From positions 1 to 20,047 of the forward strand of contig CANQVY010000007.1 in assembly GCA_947627405.1 (NCBI GenBank): a stretch of DNA of 20,047 nucleotides, read 5' to 3'. This DNA comes from an uncultured Bacilli bacterium (GTDB lineage Bacteria > Bacillota_I > Bacilli_A > RF39 > UBA660). The translations under genes and the position numbers were made by a program. A model generated the notes under the pieces. The model ran no database searches. It worked only from the letters and a program-made list of their open reading frames with translations, and was not told where the DNA came from. Below, in pieces: positions 1-7,773 of the stretch (position 1 is the first letter of the stretch; the number at the start of each line of letters is the position of its first letter).

Positions 1-23
1 CCTTTCTATTTTATTGTATCAAA

Positions 24-62
24 AAAAGTAGACTGATTCTTTTTTTGAATCTGTCTACTTTT
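24..62. terminator. Bidirectional hairpin terminator at the left edge
   Basis: Positions 24-39 pair with 47-62 around a 7-T loop, with one mismatch (34/52), giving a stem of about 16 bp including A-T ends. On the minus strand the stem is followed by a run of T (21-27 read in reverse); on the plus strand it is followed by TTTTATC. It looks like a Rho-independent terminator working in both directions. It sits inside the reading frame of the lipoteichoic acid synthase fragment, just before that fragment's homology begins, so the fragment is probably not read from a promoter further left. Confidence 0.7.
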
Positions 63-800
63 ATCATATCACTTCATAGTGATTTGGATTTAATTAATGC
101 CTCTTTTGATGATTATAAAAAGGATGAAAAATTTTTTACCTATTACATTACTTTAAGTGGACATGGTGATTATTCTAAAAATAACAATCCTATTGTAAAA
201 AAGAATTGGGATCTTGTTAAAAATTTAAATTATTCCAACAATTTAAAAGGCTATATTGCTGCCAATATAGAATTTGATAAAGCTATGGAGTCCCTTCTTG
301 CTAAGTTGAAAGAAGCAAATAAATTACAGGATACAATCATTGTAATCTCTTCTGATCATTTTCCATACTTTTTATCTGATCAAGATATAAAACAAAAATA
401 CAAAACAAATTTAAATAAATTTTCAAAAAGTAAAGGAACCTTACTTATTTGGTCAAACGATAAAACAAAAGGAAAAACAATTGATAAATATGGTATGAAT
501 ATGGATGTTGTTCCCACCCTTTATAACATGATGGGATTTGATTATGATTCGCGTCTTTTAATGGGAAAAGATTTAATGAGCGATGCTGAAGGAATTGCTA
601 TTTTACCTGATCGAAGTTTTATAACAAATAAAGGCTATTATAATTCTTCTACTGACCAATTTACTAAATATAAAAATGTTACCATAGATGATAATTATGT
701 AAATAGGATAAATGATTCTATTTCAGATCAATTTAAATATTCAAAGGCTATACAATATAATGATTATTTTAAATATATTCCTTTAGGAGGTCATAAATGA
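45..800 (+). pseudogene. 5'-truncated lipoteichoic acid synthase (LtaS-type sulfatase-fold) fragment
   Basis: The encoded 251 residues match only the C-terminal half of LtaS-family glycerol-phosphate transferases, membrane enzymes whose extracellular sulfatase-fold domain builds polyglycerol-phosphate chains from phosphatidylglycerol. Visible motifs are FFTYYITLSGH (His40, corresponding to the substrate-site His416 of S. aureus LtaS) and ISSDHFPYF (Asp104-His105, corresponding to metal ligands Asp475-His476). The five N-terminal membrane helices, the Glu metal ligand and the catalytic Thr are absent. Similarity starts near SDLDLIN (about 78). The earlier codons read through a terminator hairpin, and the TTG start has no ribosome binding site. 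The frame stays open to the window edge, so an upstream part outside the window cannot be excluded, but the hairpin argues for a deleted remnant. The TGA stop overlaps the next gene's ATG (ATGA). Confidence 0.72.
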
Positions 801-1567
801 AAAATATTATCAAAGATAAGTTAGTTATAATCTTAATATCTTTTACCATTATTCTAGCTATTGATTTTCTAATTTATTATACTATCAATAGTAATATTAG
901 AAATTACAAATATACGGATAAAGAAGAATACGAATCCGTAGAAAAAGGTATAAGATTTATTGAAAAATTGCCTACTTATTTCAATATTATTAATCAATCG
1001 TTTCATAATATAAATTCATTAAAACAGGAATATAAAGAGGCTATTGCTATCGCTTATTATTTAAAAAATAGTGTTGTAAATGATTGCGACGACAATGAAA
1101 ATGAAATATGCATTTATGAATCTGACTTAAAAAATAATAATATATTTAAAATATTTAATACGAATGTATCCTTTTCTTCTAAAAAATTAAATCTTTATGT
1201 GGATGGTTTTGGACCACAAACTTTATACAAGGAAGAAAAAAATAAAAAGGTCTTTTATCGATTAAATCTAAAAGAAGAACAAAATGTTTATCAAATTTAT
1301 AGTTCTTTTAAATCTTTTAAAAAAGAAAAAGATAAATATAATTTTTATATTTATCAAGGTTATTATAATAAAAATAGCAATTCACAATACGAACTTCACG
1401 ATTTAATTCATGATGAAGTTGTCTATACACAAAAGATCAATAAAGATTTATTTGAAGATATTACAAATGAGGAAATTTCTAAATTGCAATTATATAAGTA
1501 TATTTTAAAAAAAGATAAGAATGGTGAATATTATCTTTATGGATATAATCCTGTAAAAAGTGAATAA
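797..1567 (+). CDS. Membrane-anchored hypothetical protein coupled to the LtaS fragment
   Basis: I do not recognise the family. The 256-residue product has a short basic N-terminus, one hydrophobic segment (about residues 8-30) and a long hydrophilic region rich in Lys, Asn, Tyr and Glu, so it is probably a single-pass protein with most of the chain outside the cell. No signal peptidase site or catalytic motif stands out; there are two nearby Cys residues (about 97 and 104). The ATG overlaps the TGA of the upstream ltaS fragment by four bases, and a strong AGGAGGT at 785-791 lies within that fragment, so the two were translated together. This suggests an accessory role in envelope polymer assembly (inference). 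If the promoter was lost with the 5' part of ltaS, the gene may now be silent. Confidence 0.75.
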   Translation: MKNIIKDKLVIILISFTIILAIDFLIYYTINSNIRNYKYTDKEEYESVEKGIRFIEKLPTYFNIINQSFHNINSLKQEYKEAIAIAYYLKNSVVNDCDDNENEICIYESDLKNNNIFKIFNTNVSFSSKKLNLYVDGFGPQTLYKEEKNKKVFYRLNLKEEQNVYQIYSSFKSFKKEKDKYNFYIYQGYYNKNSNSQYELHDLIHDEVVYTQKINKDLFEDITNEEISKLQLYKYILKKDKNGEYYLYGYNPVKSE

Positions 1568-1575
1568 TTCTATTT

Positions 1576-2676
1576 TTATTTTTTGTATATTATAAGTGGA
1601 ACGAGCATTTCTTCTTCGGTTAATCCGGAATGGGATGATTTATGTTGCACTACTTTGTCATCGTAGCGAATAGCTTTATTTGAAATTCCAATGGCAAAAT
1701 AATCACCTAAACCATCTCTATAATATTTATTTTCTTTTCCATAACCATATAATTTATTTTTTATTATGTCTTCTTTACTCATAATAATAAAATCATCTTT
1801 TAAGATTTCTTTTATTTTCTTAGGAAAAATTTTTTTATATTCTTCTTTTATACGAAAGCTACATGCTCGATTATCAATACCAATATCTCCCTTGAGCATT
1901 GTCATAATCTCTGGATAATTGCTTAAAGTTACATAAGTGCAATTGATATGACCATGATCGGAAAGTGCAATCACTAATGAATCCTTTAATGATTGACATA
2001 ATTTTTTAAATTCTTTATCCAAACTTTTTAAAATTTTTTTTGTTTTTTGAGAATCTGTACCATATTTGTGCTCTGTATGATCGGGTTCATTTGTATAGAA
2101 ATAAATATAATTTGTTAAGTTGTTTTTTATAATCTTTTTAATTTTTTTTCTTGCTTTTCGAAAAGTTTCATTTTTTCGATCACTATAAATTGTTACTTTT
2201 TCACCATGAGATAAATTCATTTGATTTATTTTATCAACTATCGATTCATATTGAAGTAATGTTTTGGCTACATGATAATCGGCTGGCCTTTTTTTTGTTC
2301 CTTTAATATAATTCCGGGTTAAAGTAATAACCTGATTAAATTTTTTAAAATACATATCCCAGCCTAACCATCCATGCTCTATTGGATTAAGCCCCGATTC
2401 AATTGTTGTCCTAGCAGCCATAGTAGTTGATGGGAAAACCGATGAGATAGAGGTTACTAAATGCTTATATAAAAATGGGCATATTTCTTTATTTCTTTTT
2501 AATGTATTATATCCAAGTCCATCAAATAATACTAAAACAATATTTTTAGGATTCTGTTTTAATTCGTCATCCAATATCTTTAAAGAGGGATGATTCGTTT
2601 GAATTTTAAAATATTTTAAAATAGAATTTACTACATTTACTAATCCATTTCCATAATCTGGATAGATTGTTTTCAT
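1576..2676 (-). CDS. Alkaline phosphatase superfamily protein (nucleotide pyrophosphatase/phosphodiesterase type)
   Basis: The 366-residue product carries the metal-binding layout of type I phosphodiesterase/nucleotide pyrophosphatases. Asp52 lies in VLVLFDGLG. The likely nucleophile Thr84/85 lies in SVFPSTTMAART, followed by the usual SGLNPIEHGW stretch. Asp199 and His203 lie in NEPDHTEH, Asp240-His241 in LSDHGH, and His349 in SSHSG. Such enzymes hydrolyse phosphate mono- or diesters with two Zn ions; the substrate cannot be told from sequence. There is no clear signal peptide, so it is probably cytoplasmic. The ATG follows AAAGGTGATTTT, a good ribosome binding site. The gene converges with the upstream plus-strand gene, leaving only 8 bases between the stops and no obvious terminator there. 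Full length for the family. Confidence 0.85.
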   Translation of the reverse strand: MKTIYPDYGNGLVNVVNSILKYFKIQTNHPSLKILDDELKQNPKNIVLVLFDGLGYNTLKRNKEICPFLYKHLVTSISSVFPSTTMAARTTIESGLNPIEHGWLGWDMYFKKFNQVITLTRNYIKGTKKRPADYHVAKTLLQYESIVDKINQMNLSHGEKVTIYSDRKNETFRKARKKIKKIIKNNLTNYIYFYTNEPDHTEHKYGTDSQKTKKILKSLDKEFKKLCQSLKDSLVIALSDHGHINCTYVTLSNYPEIMTMLKGDIGIDNRACSFRIKEEYKKIFPKKIKEILKDDFIIMSKEDIIKNKLYGYGKENKYYRDGLGDYFAIGISNKAIRYDDKVVQHKSSHSGLTEEEMLVPLIIYKK

Positions 2677-2743
2677 AAAATCACCTTTCTATTTTATCAT
2701 ATCATTTTTTTTTTGCTCGGTGAATCTTTTTTTTAAGTATATC

Positions 2744-2772
2744 TTGAAAAGAAAAAAAATATTTGTTATACT
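2744..2772 (+). promoter_or_regulatory. Sigma-A-type promoter of tRNA-Glu
   Basis: A -35 box TTGAAA (2744-2749) and a -10 box TATACT (2767-2772) are separated by 17 bases. The tRNA begins 20 bases after the -10 box. Confidence 0.75.
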
Positions 2773-2792
2773 AAACAAGTAGTTATTTATAT

Positions 2793-2869
2793 GGCCTGTT
2801 GGTGAAGTGGCTTAACACATTGCCCTCTCAAGGCAACATTCACGGATTCGAATTCCGTACAGGCTACCA
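2793..2869 (+). tRNA. tRNA-Glu, anticodon CUC
   Basis: A complete 77-nt cloverleaf can be folded. The acceptor stem pairs GGCCTGT with ACAGGCT, starting with a G-U pair as in Bacillus tRNA-Glu. The D-arm pairs GTG with CAC, and the anticodon stem pairs TTGCC with GGCAA around the loop CTCTCAA, placing the anticodon CTC at 2827-2829. The T-arm pairs ACGGA with TCCGT around TTCGAAT. Discriminator A and CCA are encoded. Overall similarity to Bacillus tRNA-Glu(UUC) supports Glu identity, but the anticodon here is CUC, reading GAG. It stands alone with its own promoter, converging on gltX. Confidence 0.93.
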
Positions 2870-2872
2870 ATT

Positions 2873-2922
2873 AAAAAAAAGTCTCAAATATTAAATGAAA
2901 TTCATTAAATACAAAGACTTTT
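2873..2922. terminator. Bidirectional terminator between tRNA-Glu and gltX
   Basis: AAAAGTCT (2877-2884) pairs with AGACTTTT (2915-2922), enclosing a smaller AATG/CATT hairpin. On the minus strand the stem runs into eight T, suiting termination of the transcript that comes from gltX. On the plus strand it follows the tRNA directly. Confidence 0.55.
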
Positions 2923-2932
2923 CAATAGAATC

Positions 2933-2953
2933 GTACCTCATGGTACTTTTTTT
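2933..2953 (+). terminator. Rho-independent terminator after tRNA-Glu
   Basis: GTACC (2933-2937) pairs with GGTAC (2942-2946) around a TCAT loop and is followed by seven T. There is no T-run on the other strand, so it works only in the plus direction. Confidence 0.65.
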
Positions 2954-3057
2954 ATTCTTTTATAATTCCCTTTTCTTTTTTTGCATTGGATAATTTTTTT
3001 GATTGATTTATTTTTTTACCTCTTCATTGCTCCACAAAAGAAGAAAAAAGTAGAGGT

Positions 3058-4713
3058 TTAGCTGTTTAGTATACGAATTCTTTTTTGAATTCTTTCTTTA
3101 CCAAGTAATTTCATAATTTCATATAAATCAGGAGTCATTGATAAAGTCGTAATAGCTACTCTTAATACCGTAGATACATCAGCGACATTTCCTTTGAAAT
3201 GATCAGGATTTTCTTTATATTCCTTCATGTTAGATGCATATCCTAATTCATCACACAACTCTTTAATCTTATTAAACCATGTATCTTTATCATCTTTTTC
3301 ATGATAATACTTAGCCATATATGTATTACATATTTTTTGTATTTCGTCTTTATCCGTTATTTTTTGAAAGTGGTATTCTTTTTCTTTCTTTTCAAACAAT
3401 TCATCATACATATACCATACTTGATTTTTAATATCTGAAAAATTTACAAAGTCTTTTCTTGGTTTTTTCTGCTCTCTTTCAATATTAAATAAACAAATAG
3501 AATATTCTTTATATTTTTCCAATAACTTCTTGAATTCTTCATCGTATTGCTTTGCCCAAGTATATAAAGCGTCATAAACGTCTGCTGCTTTCATTTTACT
3601 AATTATATTTCTTGAAATGTTATCTAATTTTTCTAAATCAAAGAAAGCTCCACTTGAGGACATCTTTTTAGGAGAATATTGAAAGTCTGTGAAACCTTTA
3701 TCTGGATTTGCTGTATGCCACTCTTCATAATTTGAATTGATAATTGTCATTAAAGCTTCAATCACAGCAAGAGTTGGGTAACCTTTTTCATGATAATATG
3801 TCATAGTTGCTTCTGGATCTTTTCTTTTACTAATTTTTCTTACACTATTTTCTTCTTTTTTTACTAATAGTGGCGTATGAATATATTTAGGAATTTTCAT
3901 TCCAAAAGCTTTAAACAATTCTAAGTGTTTAGGTAAGGAAGATAACCATTCTTCTCCCCTTACAACATGGGTTGTTTTCATTAAATAATCATCCACTACA
4001 TGAGCTAAATGATATGTTGGTAATCCATTATCTGATTTCATAATAACAAAATCTTCATCATTTTCAGGTAATTCTAGTCTTCCTTTGACTAAATCATCAA
4101 ATTTAAATTTGTTTTCAAAATTTCCTAAGGATTTAAAGCGAATTACATATTTCTCCCCTGCTTTTATTTTTTCAATTTGTTCTTCTAAAGATAATTTTCT
4201 ACAGTGAGACCAAATTCCATAATATCCTGTTCGAAATTTTCTTTCTTCTTGTTGCTTTCTTTTTTTCTCTAAATCTTCTTTCGTACAAAAACAAGGATAT
4301 GCTCTACCTATTTCAATTAAATATTTAATAAAGGTATGATAAATTTCTTTTCTTTCGCTTTGTACGTATGGGCCATACTTTCCTACAATTTTCCCATCAA
4401 ATTCATATTCATCTGGCATAATGTCATAATGTTTCAAGGTATCCATAATTAATTTTGTGGCTTCTTTAATTTCTCTTTTTTGATCCGTATCCTCATTTCT
4501 TAAATAGAATAATCCATTTGAATTTTTCGCTAATACATAATCAATGAGAGCTTGAAAAAAACCTCCTAAATGAATAAATCCAGTTGGAGAAGGCGCAAAA
4601 CGAGTAACCTTTTCTCCTTCTTTTAAATCTCTTGGTTTATAAATCTCATCATAATATGAAATATCATGTTTAATCTCTGGAAATATCAAATCCGCTAAAT
4701 CTTTATTTGTCAT
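3058..4713 (-). CDS. gltX: Glutamyl-tRNA synthetase
   Basis: This is a class I aminoacyl-tRNA synthetase that attaches glutamate to tRNA-Glu using ATP. The HIGH signature appears as FAPSPTGFIHLGG (residues 39-51) and the KMSKS signature as RKISKR (292-297). RNEDTDQKR (72-80), YPCFC (139-143) and VVRGEEWL (250-257) are also typical of GluRS. At 551 residues it is somewhat longer than the usual 460-500, with a charged C-terminal anticodon-binding half. The ATG is preceded by GGAGTGATTTT. The gene is headed by a T-box leader with its own promoter, so its expression should rise when tRNA-Glu is uncharged. Whether the enzyme also charges tRNA-Gln (non-discriminating type) cannot be judged here. 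Confidence 0.96.
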   Translation of the reverse strand: MTNKDLADLIFPEIKHDISYYDEIYKPRDLKEGEKVTRFAPSPTGFIHLGGFFQALIDYVLAKNSNGLFYLRNEDTDQKREIKEATKLIMDTLKHYDIMPDEYEFDGKIVGKYGPYVQSERKEIYHTFIKYLIEIGRAYPCFCTKEDLEKKRKQQEERKFRTGYYGIWSHCRKLSLEEQIEKIKAGEKYVIRFKSLGNFENKFKFDDLVKGRLELPENDEDFVIMKSDNGLPTYHLAHVVDDYLMKTTHVVRGEEWLSSLPKHLELFKAFGMKIPKYIHTPLLVKKEENSVRKISKRKDPEATMTYYHEKGYPTLAVIEALMTIINSNYEEWHTANPDKGFTDFQYSPKKMSSSGAFFDLEKLDNISRNIISKMKAADVYDALYTWAKQYDEEFKKLLEKYKEYSICLFNIEREQKKPRKDFVNFSDIKNQVWYMYDELFEKKEKEYHFQKITDKDEIQKICNTYMAKYYHEKDDKDTWFNKIKELCDELGYASNMKEYKENPDHFKGNVADVSTVLRVAITTLSMTPDLYEIMKLLGKERIQKRIRILNS

Positions 4714-4735
4714 AAAATCACTCCTTTTTCAATAT

Positions 4736-4946
4736 AAAAAAAGATTCTATCCTAAGGACGAATCTTCGTGGTACCACCTTAATTTGTTATAAATAACCTT
4801 AAAATCTTAACGCGATTTACGAAATACTTTTTAGCAAGTATTTAACTCCAAAGTTTCTTCAAATTGTTTATCTATCTATTTTCACCAACCATAGACTCTC
4901 TATAAAATAATCTCAATTTTACTCTTCTTCTTCGTCGTCTTTACAT
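4736..4946 (-). promoter_or_regulatory. T-box riboswitch controlling gltX (Glu specifier)
   Basis: Read on the minus strand, the leader has all T-box parts. Stem I carries AGTA on its 5' side, a helix AAATTG/CAATTT, and the specifier GAA (4860-4858) directly after the helix. The distal part has AGAGAG and GGTTGGTG. Stem III is AAATACTT/AAGTATTT (4843-4822). The T-box sequence is AAGGTGGTACCACG (4780-4767). The antiterminator folds exactly: AAGG pairs with CCTT, TGGTACC forms the 7-nt bulge, and ACGA pairs with TCGT around AGAT. The bulge TGGT matches tRNA 3' end ACCA, which the tRNA-Glu in this window has. The competing terminator pairs AAGATTC with GAATCTT (4766-4741), followed by a T-run. 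Uncharged tRNA-Glu should stabilise the antiterminator and switch gltX on. Confidence 0.93.
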
Positions 4947-4951
4947 GATAA

Positions 4952-4980
4952 ATTATAGCATTCTTTCTTTTATTAATCAA
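4952..4980 (-). promoter_or_regulatory. Promoter of the T-box/gltX transcript
   Basis: On the minus strand TTGATT (4980-4975) and TATAAT (4957-4952) are separated by 17 bases, placing the transcript start near 4945, just before the T-box stem I. It begins only about 12 bases after the murD stop, so gltX is transcribed independently of murD. Confidence 0.75.
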
Positions 4981-4992
4981 TATTTTTTTCTT

Positions 4993-6345
4993 TTAACATT
5001 TATTTTCTAACTCTCTTACGTATTTTTTAAACTCGTCTCCTCTAATTTCACACTCTTTATATTGATCCCAAGAGGCTGATGATGGCGATAATAATACAAC
5101 ACTTCCAGGTTGAGCTACTTCTACACATTTTTTAAATCCATCTTTTAAATATTCATAAATGTAAGTTTCAATCTTTAACGTTTCTCCAAATTCTTTTACT
5201 CTTTCCCTACACTCTCCTATTCCTATTATGGCTTTGACATGATTCATATAAGGTTTTAAGTCATAAAAGTTTTGTCCTCTTTCAAGGCCTCCTAATATCA
5301 ATATGATATCTTCATCAAAAGCTTTTAAAGCAATTTCTGTACATTTTACATTTGTTGCTTCTGTATCATTAAAGTATTTTACATGATTTACTTCACCTGA
5401 ATATTCAAGGCGATGAGCCACTCCTTTAAAATTGGTAATAACATCTTTAATGATATCATTTTTGATATTTAACTCCTTTGCAACAGAAATTGCGGCCATA
5501 GCGTTTTCTATATTATGCATTCCTACGATTTTCATTTCTTTTGAATTTAGAATTTTTTCGTTTTTATAATAAATTATATTTTCTTTTAAATAAGTTGTTG
5601 CTGTTTCCTGTTTGCTCGAAAAATATTTTTTTATTGATTGGATTTCTTTTGTTTCTTGTAGTACATCTTCATTCTCTAAATTTAATATAGCTACATCTTT
5701 TTCTGTTTGATTTCTAAATATTTTAGCTTTTACTCTTTTATAATTTTGATAATTTTCAAAAAAATCAATATGGGCTTCAAATAAATTGGTCATTACTGCA
5801 ATATCTGGTTTAAATGTTACTAAATTTTCTAATTGTTGACAAGAAACTTCCATAACGATAAGATCTCCTGCTTTTACTTTTTCTAAGATACTACATAATG
5901 GATAACCTATATTTCCTGCAAGAAACGTGTTGGGATATGCTTTTTTTACGATTTCATAAGTTAATGAGGTCGTCGTTGTTTTTCCATTGGTTCCAGTAAT
6001 AGCAATGATCTTTACATTTTTTGGTAAAAGGCGAAAAGCAACTTCTACTTCATTAATTACCTCAATATGATTTTCTCTAGCTTTTAATACATAAGGATGT
6101 TTAATAGGACCCCCTGGACTTTTTATTAAATAATCAAATGTTTCATCTATAACTTCTATATTTTGGTCTCCTAAATGAAATTTTACTCCTAATTTTTTTA
6201 ATTCTTCATATTTTTCTTGATCTATTTTTTCTTCATCCATAGAATCAACTATGAGTATATCATTTTTTCTTTTTATTAATACTTTAGCCGCATCATATCC
6301 ACTTCTTGCAAAACCGAGTATCAGTATTTTCTTGTTTTCAAACAT
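4993..6345 (-). CDS. murD: UDP-N-acetylmuramoyl-L-alanine--D-glutamate ligase
   Basis: MurD is a cytoplasmic ATP-dependent ligase that adds D-glutamate to UDP-MurNAc-L-Ala during peptidoglycan precursor synthesis. An N-terminal Rossmann-like domain starts with ILGFARSG (9-16). The central ATPase domain has the P-loop ITGTNGKTTTTS (116-127), followed by LAGNIGYPL, VMEVSCQQLE and TNLFEAHIDFF. The C-terminal domain has FNDTEATN and ILGGLERGQNF, the counterparts of the usual NDSKATN and LGGxDKG motifs. At 450 residues it has the family's normal length. The ATG follows AGAGGTG. A promoter lies between it and the upstream SpoIID gene. Several motif positions are slightly divergent (CQQLE for SSFQL, EAHIDFF for DHLDRH), but order and spacing are right. 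Confidence 0.93.
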   Translation of the reverse strand: MFENKKILILGFARSGYDAAKVLIKRKNDILIVDSMDEEKIDQEKYEELKKLGVKFHLGDQNIEVIDETFDYLIKSPGGPIKHPYVLKARENHIEVINEVEVAFRLLPKNVKIIAITGTNGKTTTTSLTYEIVKKAYPNTFLAGNIGYPLCSILEKVKAGDLIVMEVSCQQLENLVTFKPDIAVMTNLFEAHIDFFENYQNYKRVKAKIFRNQTEKDVAILNLENEDVLQETKEIQSIKKYFSSKQETATTYLKENIIYYKNEKILNSKEMKIVGMHNIENAMAAISVAKELNIKNDIIKDVITNFKGVAHRLEYSGEVNHVKYFNDTEATNVKCTEIALKAFDEDIILILGGLERGQNFYDLKPYMNHVKAIIGIGECRERVKEFGETLKIETYIYEYLKDGFKKCVEVAQPGSVVLLSPSSASWDQYKECEIRGDEFKKYVRELENKC

Positions 6346-6363
6346 AGTAACACCTCTTATATC

Positions 6364-6394
6364 ATTATACTATAAATCTATATATTTTTTACAA
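6364..6394 (-). promoter_or_regulatory. Probable murD promoter
   Basis: On the minus strand a perfect TATAAT (6369-6364) lies about 19 bases after TTGTAA (6394-6389). The spacing is slightly long. It sits wholly in the gap between the SpoIID-domain gene and murD. Confidence 0.5.
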
Positions 6395-6399
6395 ATTAA

Positions 6400-7701
6400 T
6401 TAAGAAATTGTTACTCCCTTATAATAATGTTGAATAATTTGTTTGTATGTTTTTCCTAGTTTTGCCATTTCATTGGCACCATATTGACTCATTCCTACTC
6501 CATGACCAAATCCTCTTGTTGTAATTTTTAAGGTGTTTTCTTCTTGTATAATATCAAAATCGGCAGAGCGTAGAGAAAGTAAGGTTCTAAACTTTGCTCC
6601 CGAATATTCTTGGTTTCCTACTCTTATTTTACTGACTCGGTTTGATTTATTTCTACTTATAATTTCAATGCTTGCATTTCTATCTTCAATACCTAATTTT
6701 TTTAATACCTCTTGATAATTCAGTGTAACTGTTTTTAAATAAGAACTTACATTTTTATCCCATGTACTTTCAACAGTTTGTAAATATGGAAAGGCATTGG
6801 TAAAAACATTTTCTGCATTTTCCGTATATCCATTACTCGTTGAAAAATATAAAGCTTCAATATAATTTCCATTATATTTTACAGTCAATCCTTTCGTTTC
6901 ATTTACAGCACTTCTTATCCTATTATAATACGCTTTATAACTGGTTTTCCACATAGATTTTAACTGAGAATTGTCCTTATATACTTGTGTACTAACAGTA
7001 TCTGTTAATTTCTTATGAGTCTTAATTGCTTTTAAAGTGTAAGTTCTAGCAATTATAGCCTGAGCCTTTAAGGCTTCACTGCTAAATGAAGCAGGCATTT
7101 CTCCGGCAACTACACCTATTAAATATTCTTCTAATTCAATTTTTTCGACTTTTCCATTTGATCGATATACCGTGACTATTGTTTGATTTTTTTGTTGACT
7201 TTTTATTGTTTCCTGTTTTTTTGTTTCTACCTTTTGTTGCCTCGAAGATTCCTTTTGGGAAGCGGTAGATTTCGATTGATTTGTATTGGTCTTTTGATCG
7301 TTCTGTTTGTTTTGTTCTTTCTTTCCTTTTTGGGTTATACTTTGCTTTTCTGAGGGTTCTTCTTTTTTCTCTTCTTGCTTTTTAGATGTTTCTTGTAGAT
7401 CTTTTTTATCTAGAATAATAGATGTTGTAAGTATTGGATCGAATGTATTTTTCGTAATATATTGATGATTTTCTTGTACTTCCTTTATATTGTTTGTAAG
7501 TAGTATGGTTGAAAGAATCAAGGAAGCACTCATAATATAAATTTTATTTCCATTAAAATGTATTTTTTCAATAATTTGTTTTAATTCTTCTTTAAAATTT
7601 TCTTTGTTAAAAAAGTCACTTGCAAATTCATAATCTTTATTTAAATAAAGATATAAAACTTTTTCTTCTTTTGTTTCTACGATTTTCCATTTTTCAATCA
7701 T
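6400..7701 (-). CDS. Membrane-anchored SpoIID/LytB-domain protein (peptidoglycan lytic transglycosylase-like)
   Basis: Residue numbers count from the upstream GTG at 7710. I prefer the ATG at 7701, because GGTGA just before it matches the ribosome binding site used by other genes here; the GTG lies inside that site. The protein has a 55-residue cytoplasmic part, one membrane helix (about 57-72), a long Gln/Lys/Ser-rich low-complexity linker (about 100-176), and a C-terminal SpoIID domain (177-436). That domain carries VVAGEMPASF, whose Glu is the catalytic residue of SpoIID lytic transglycosylases, then EALKAQAIIARTY and the terminal GFGHGVGMSQYG. SpoIID removes stem-free glycans during engulfment in spore formers, but SpoIID-like proteins also occur in non-sporulating bacteria, and no other sporulation gene is seen here. 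A TATAAT lies upstream at 7742-7737. Confidence 0.87.
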   Translation of the reverse strand: MIEKWKIVETKEEKVLYLYLNKDYEFASDFFNKENFKEELKQIIEKIHFNGNKIYIMSASLILSTILLTNNIKEVQENHQYITKNTFDPILTTSIILDKKDLQETSKKQEEKKEEPSEKQSITQKGKKEQNKQNDQKTNTNQSKSTASQKESSRQQKVETKKQETIKSQQKNQTIVTVYRSNGKVEKIELEEYLIGVVAGEMPASFSSEALKAQAIIARTYTLKAIKTHKKLTDTVSTQVYKDNSQLKSMWKTSYKAYYNRIRSAVNETKGLTVKYNGNYIEALYFSTSNGYTENAENVFTNAFPYLQTVESTWDKNVSSYLKTVTLNYQEVLKKLGIEDRNASIEIISRNKSNRVSKIRVGNQEYSGAKFRTLLSLRSADFDIIQEENTLKITTRGFGHGVGMSQYGANEMAKLGKTYKQIIQHYYKGVTIS

Positions 7702-7746
7702 TTTTTTCACCAGTATTAGTTTTTACGAAATAAAAAATTATATAAT

Positions 7747-7773
7747 AAAAAAAGGAAATCAAAATGATTTACC
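7747..7773 (-). terminator. Terminator overlapping the stop of the 354-residue gene
   Basis: On the minus strand GGTAAATCA (7773-7765) pairs with TGATTTCC (7761-7754) with one bulged T and a TTT loop, followed by seven T. The stem includes the TAA stop codon of the upstream gene and separates it from the SpoIID-domain gene. Confidence 0.75.

Noticed and set aside
3018..3057. Inverted repeat ACCTCT ... AGAGGT just after gltX
   Set aside because: Six pairs with a 28-base loop and no T-run on the minus strand; the hairpin at 2873-2922 is a better gltX terminator.
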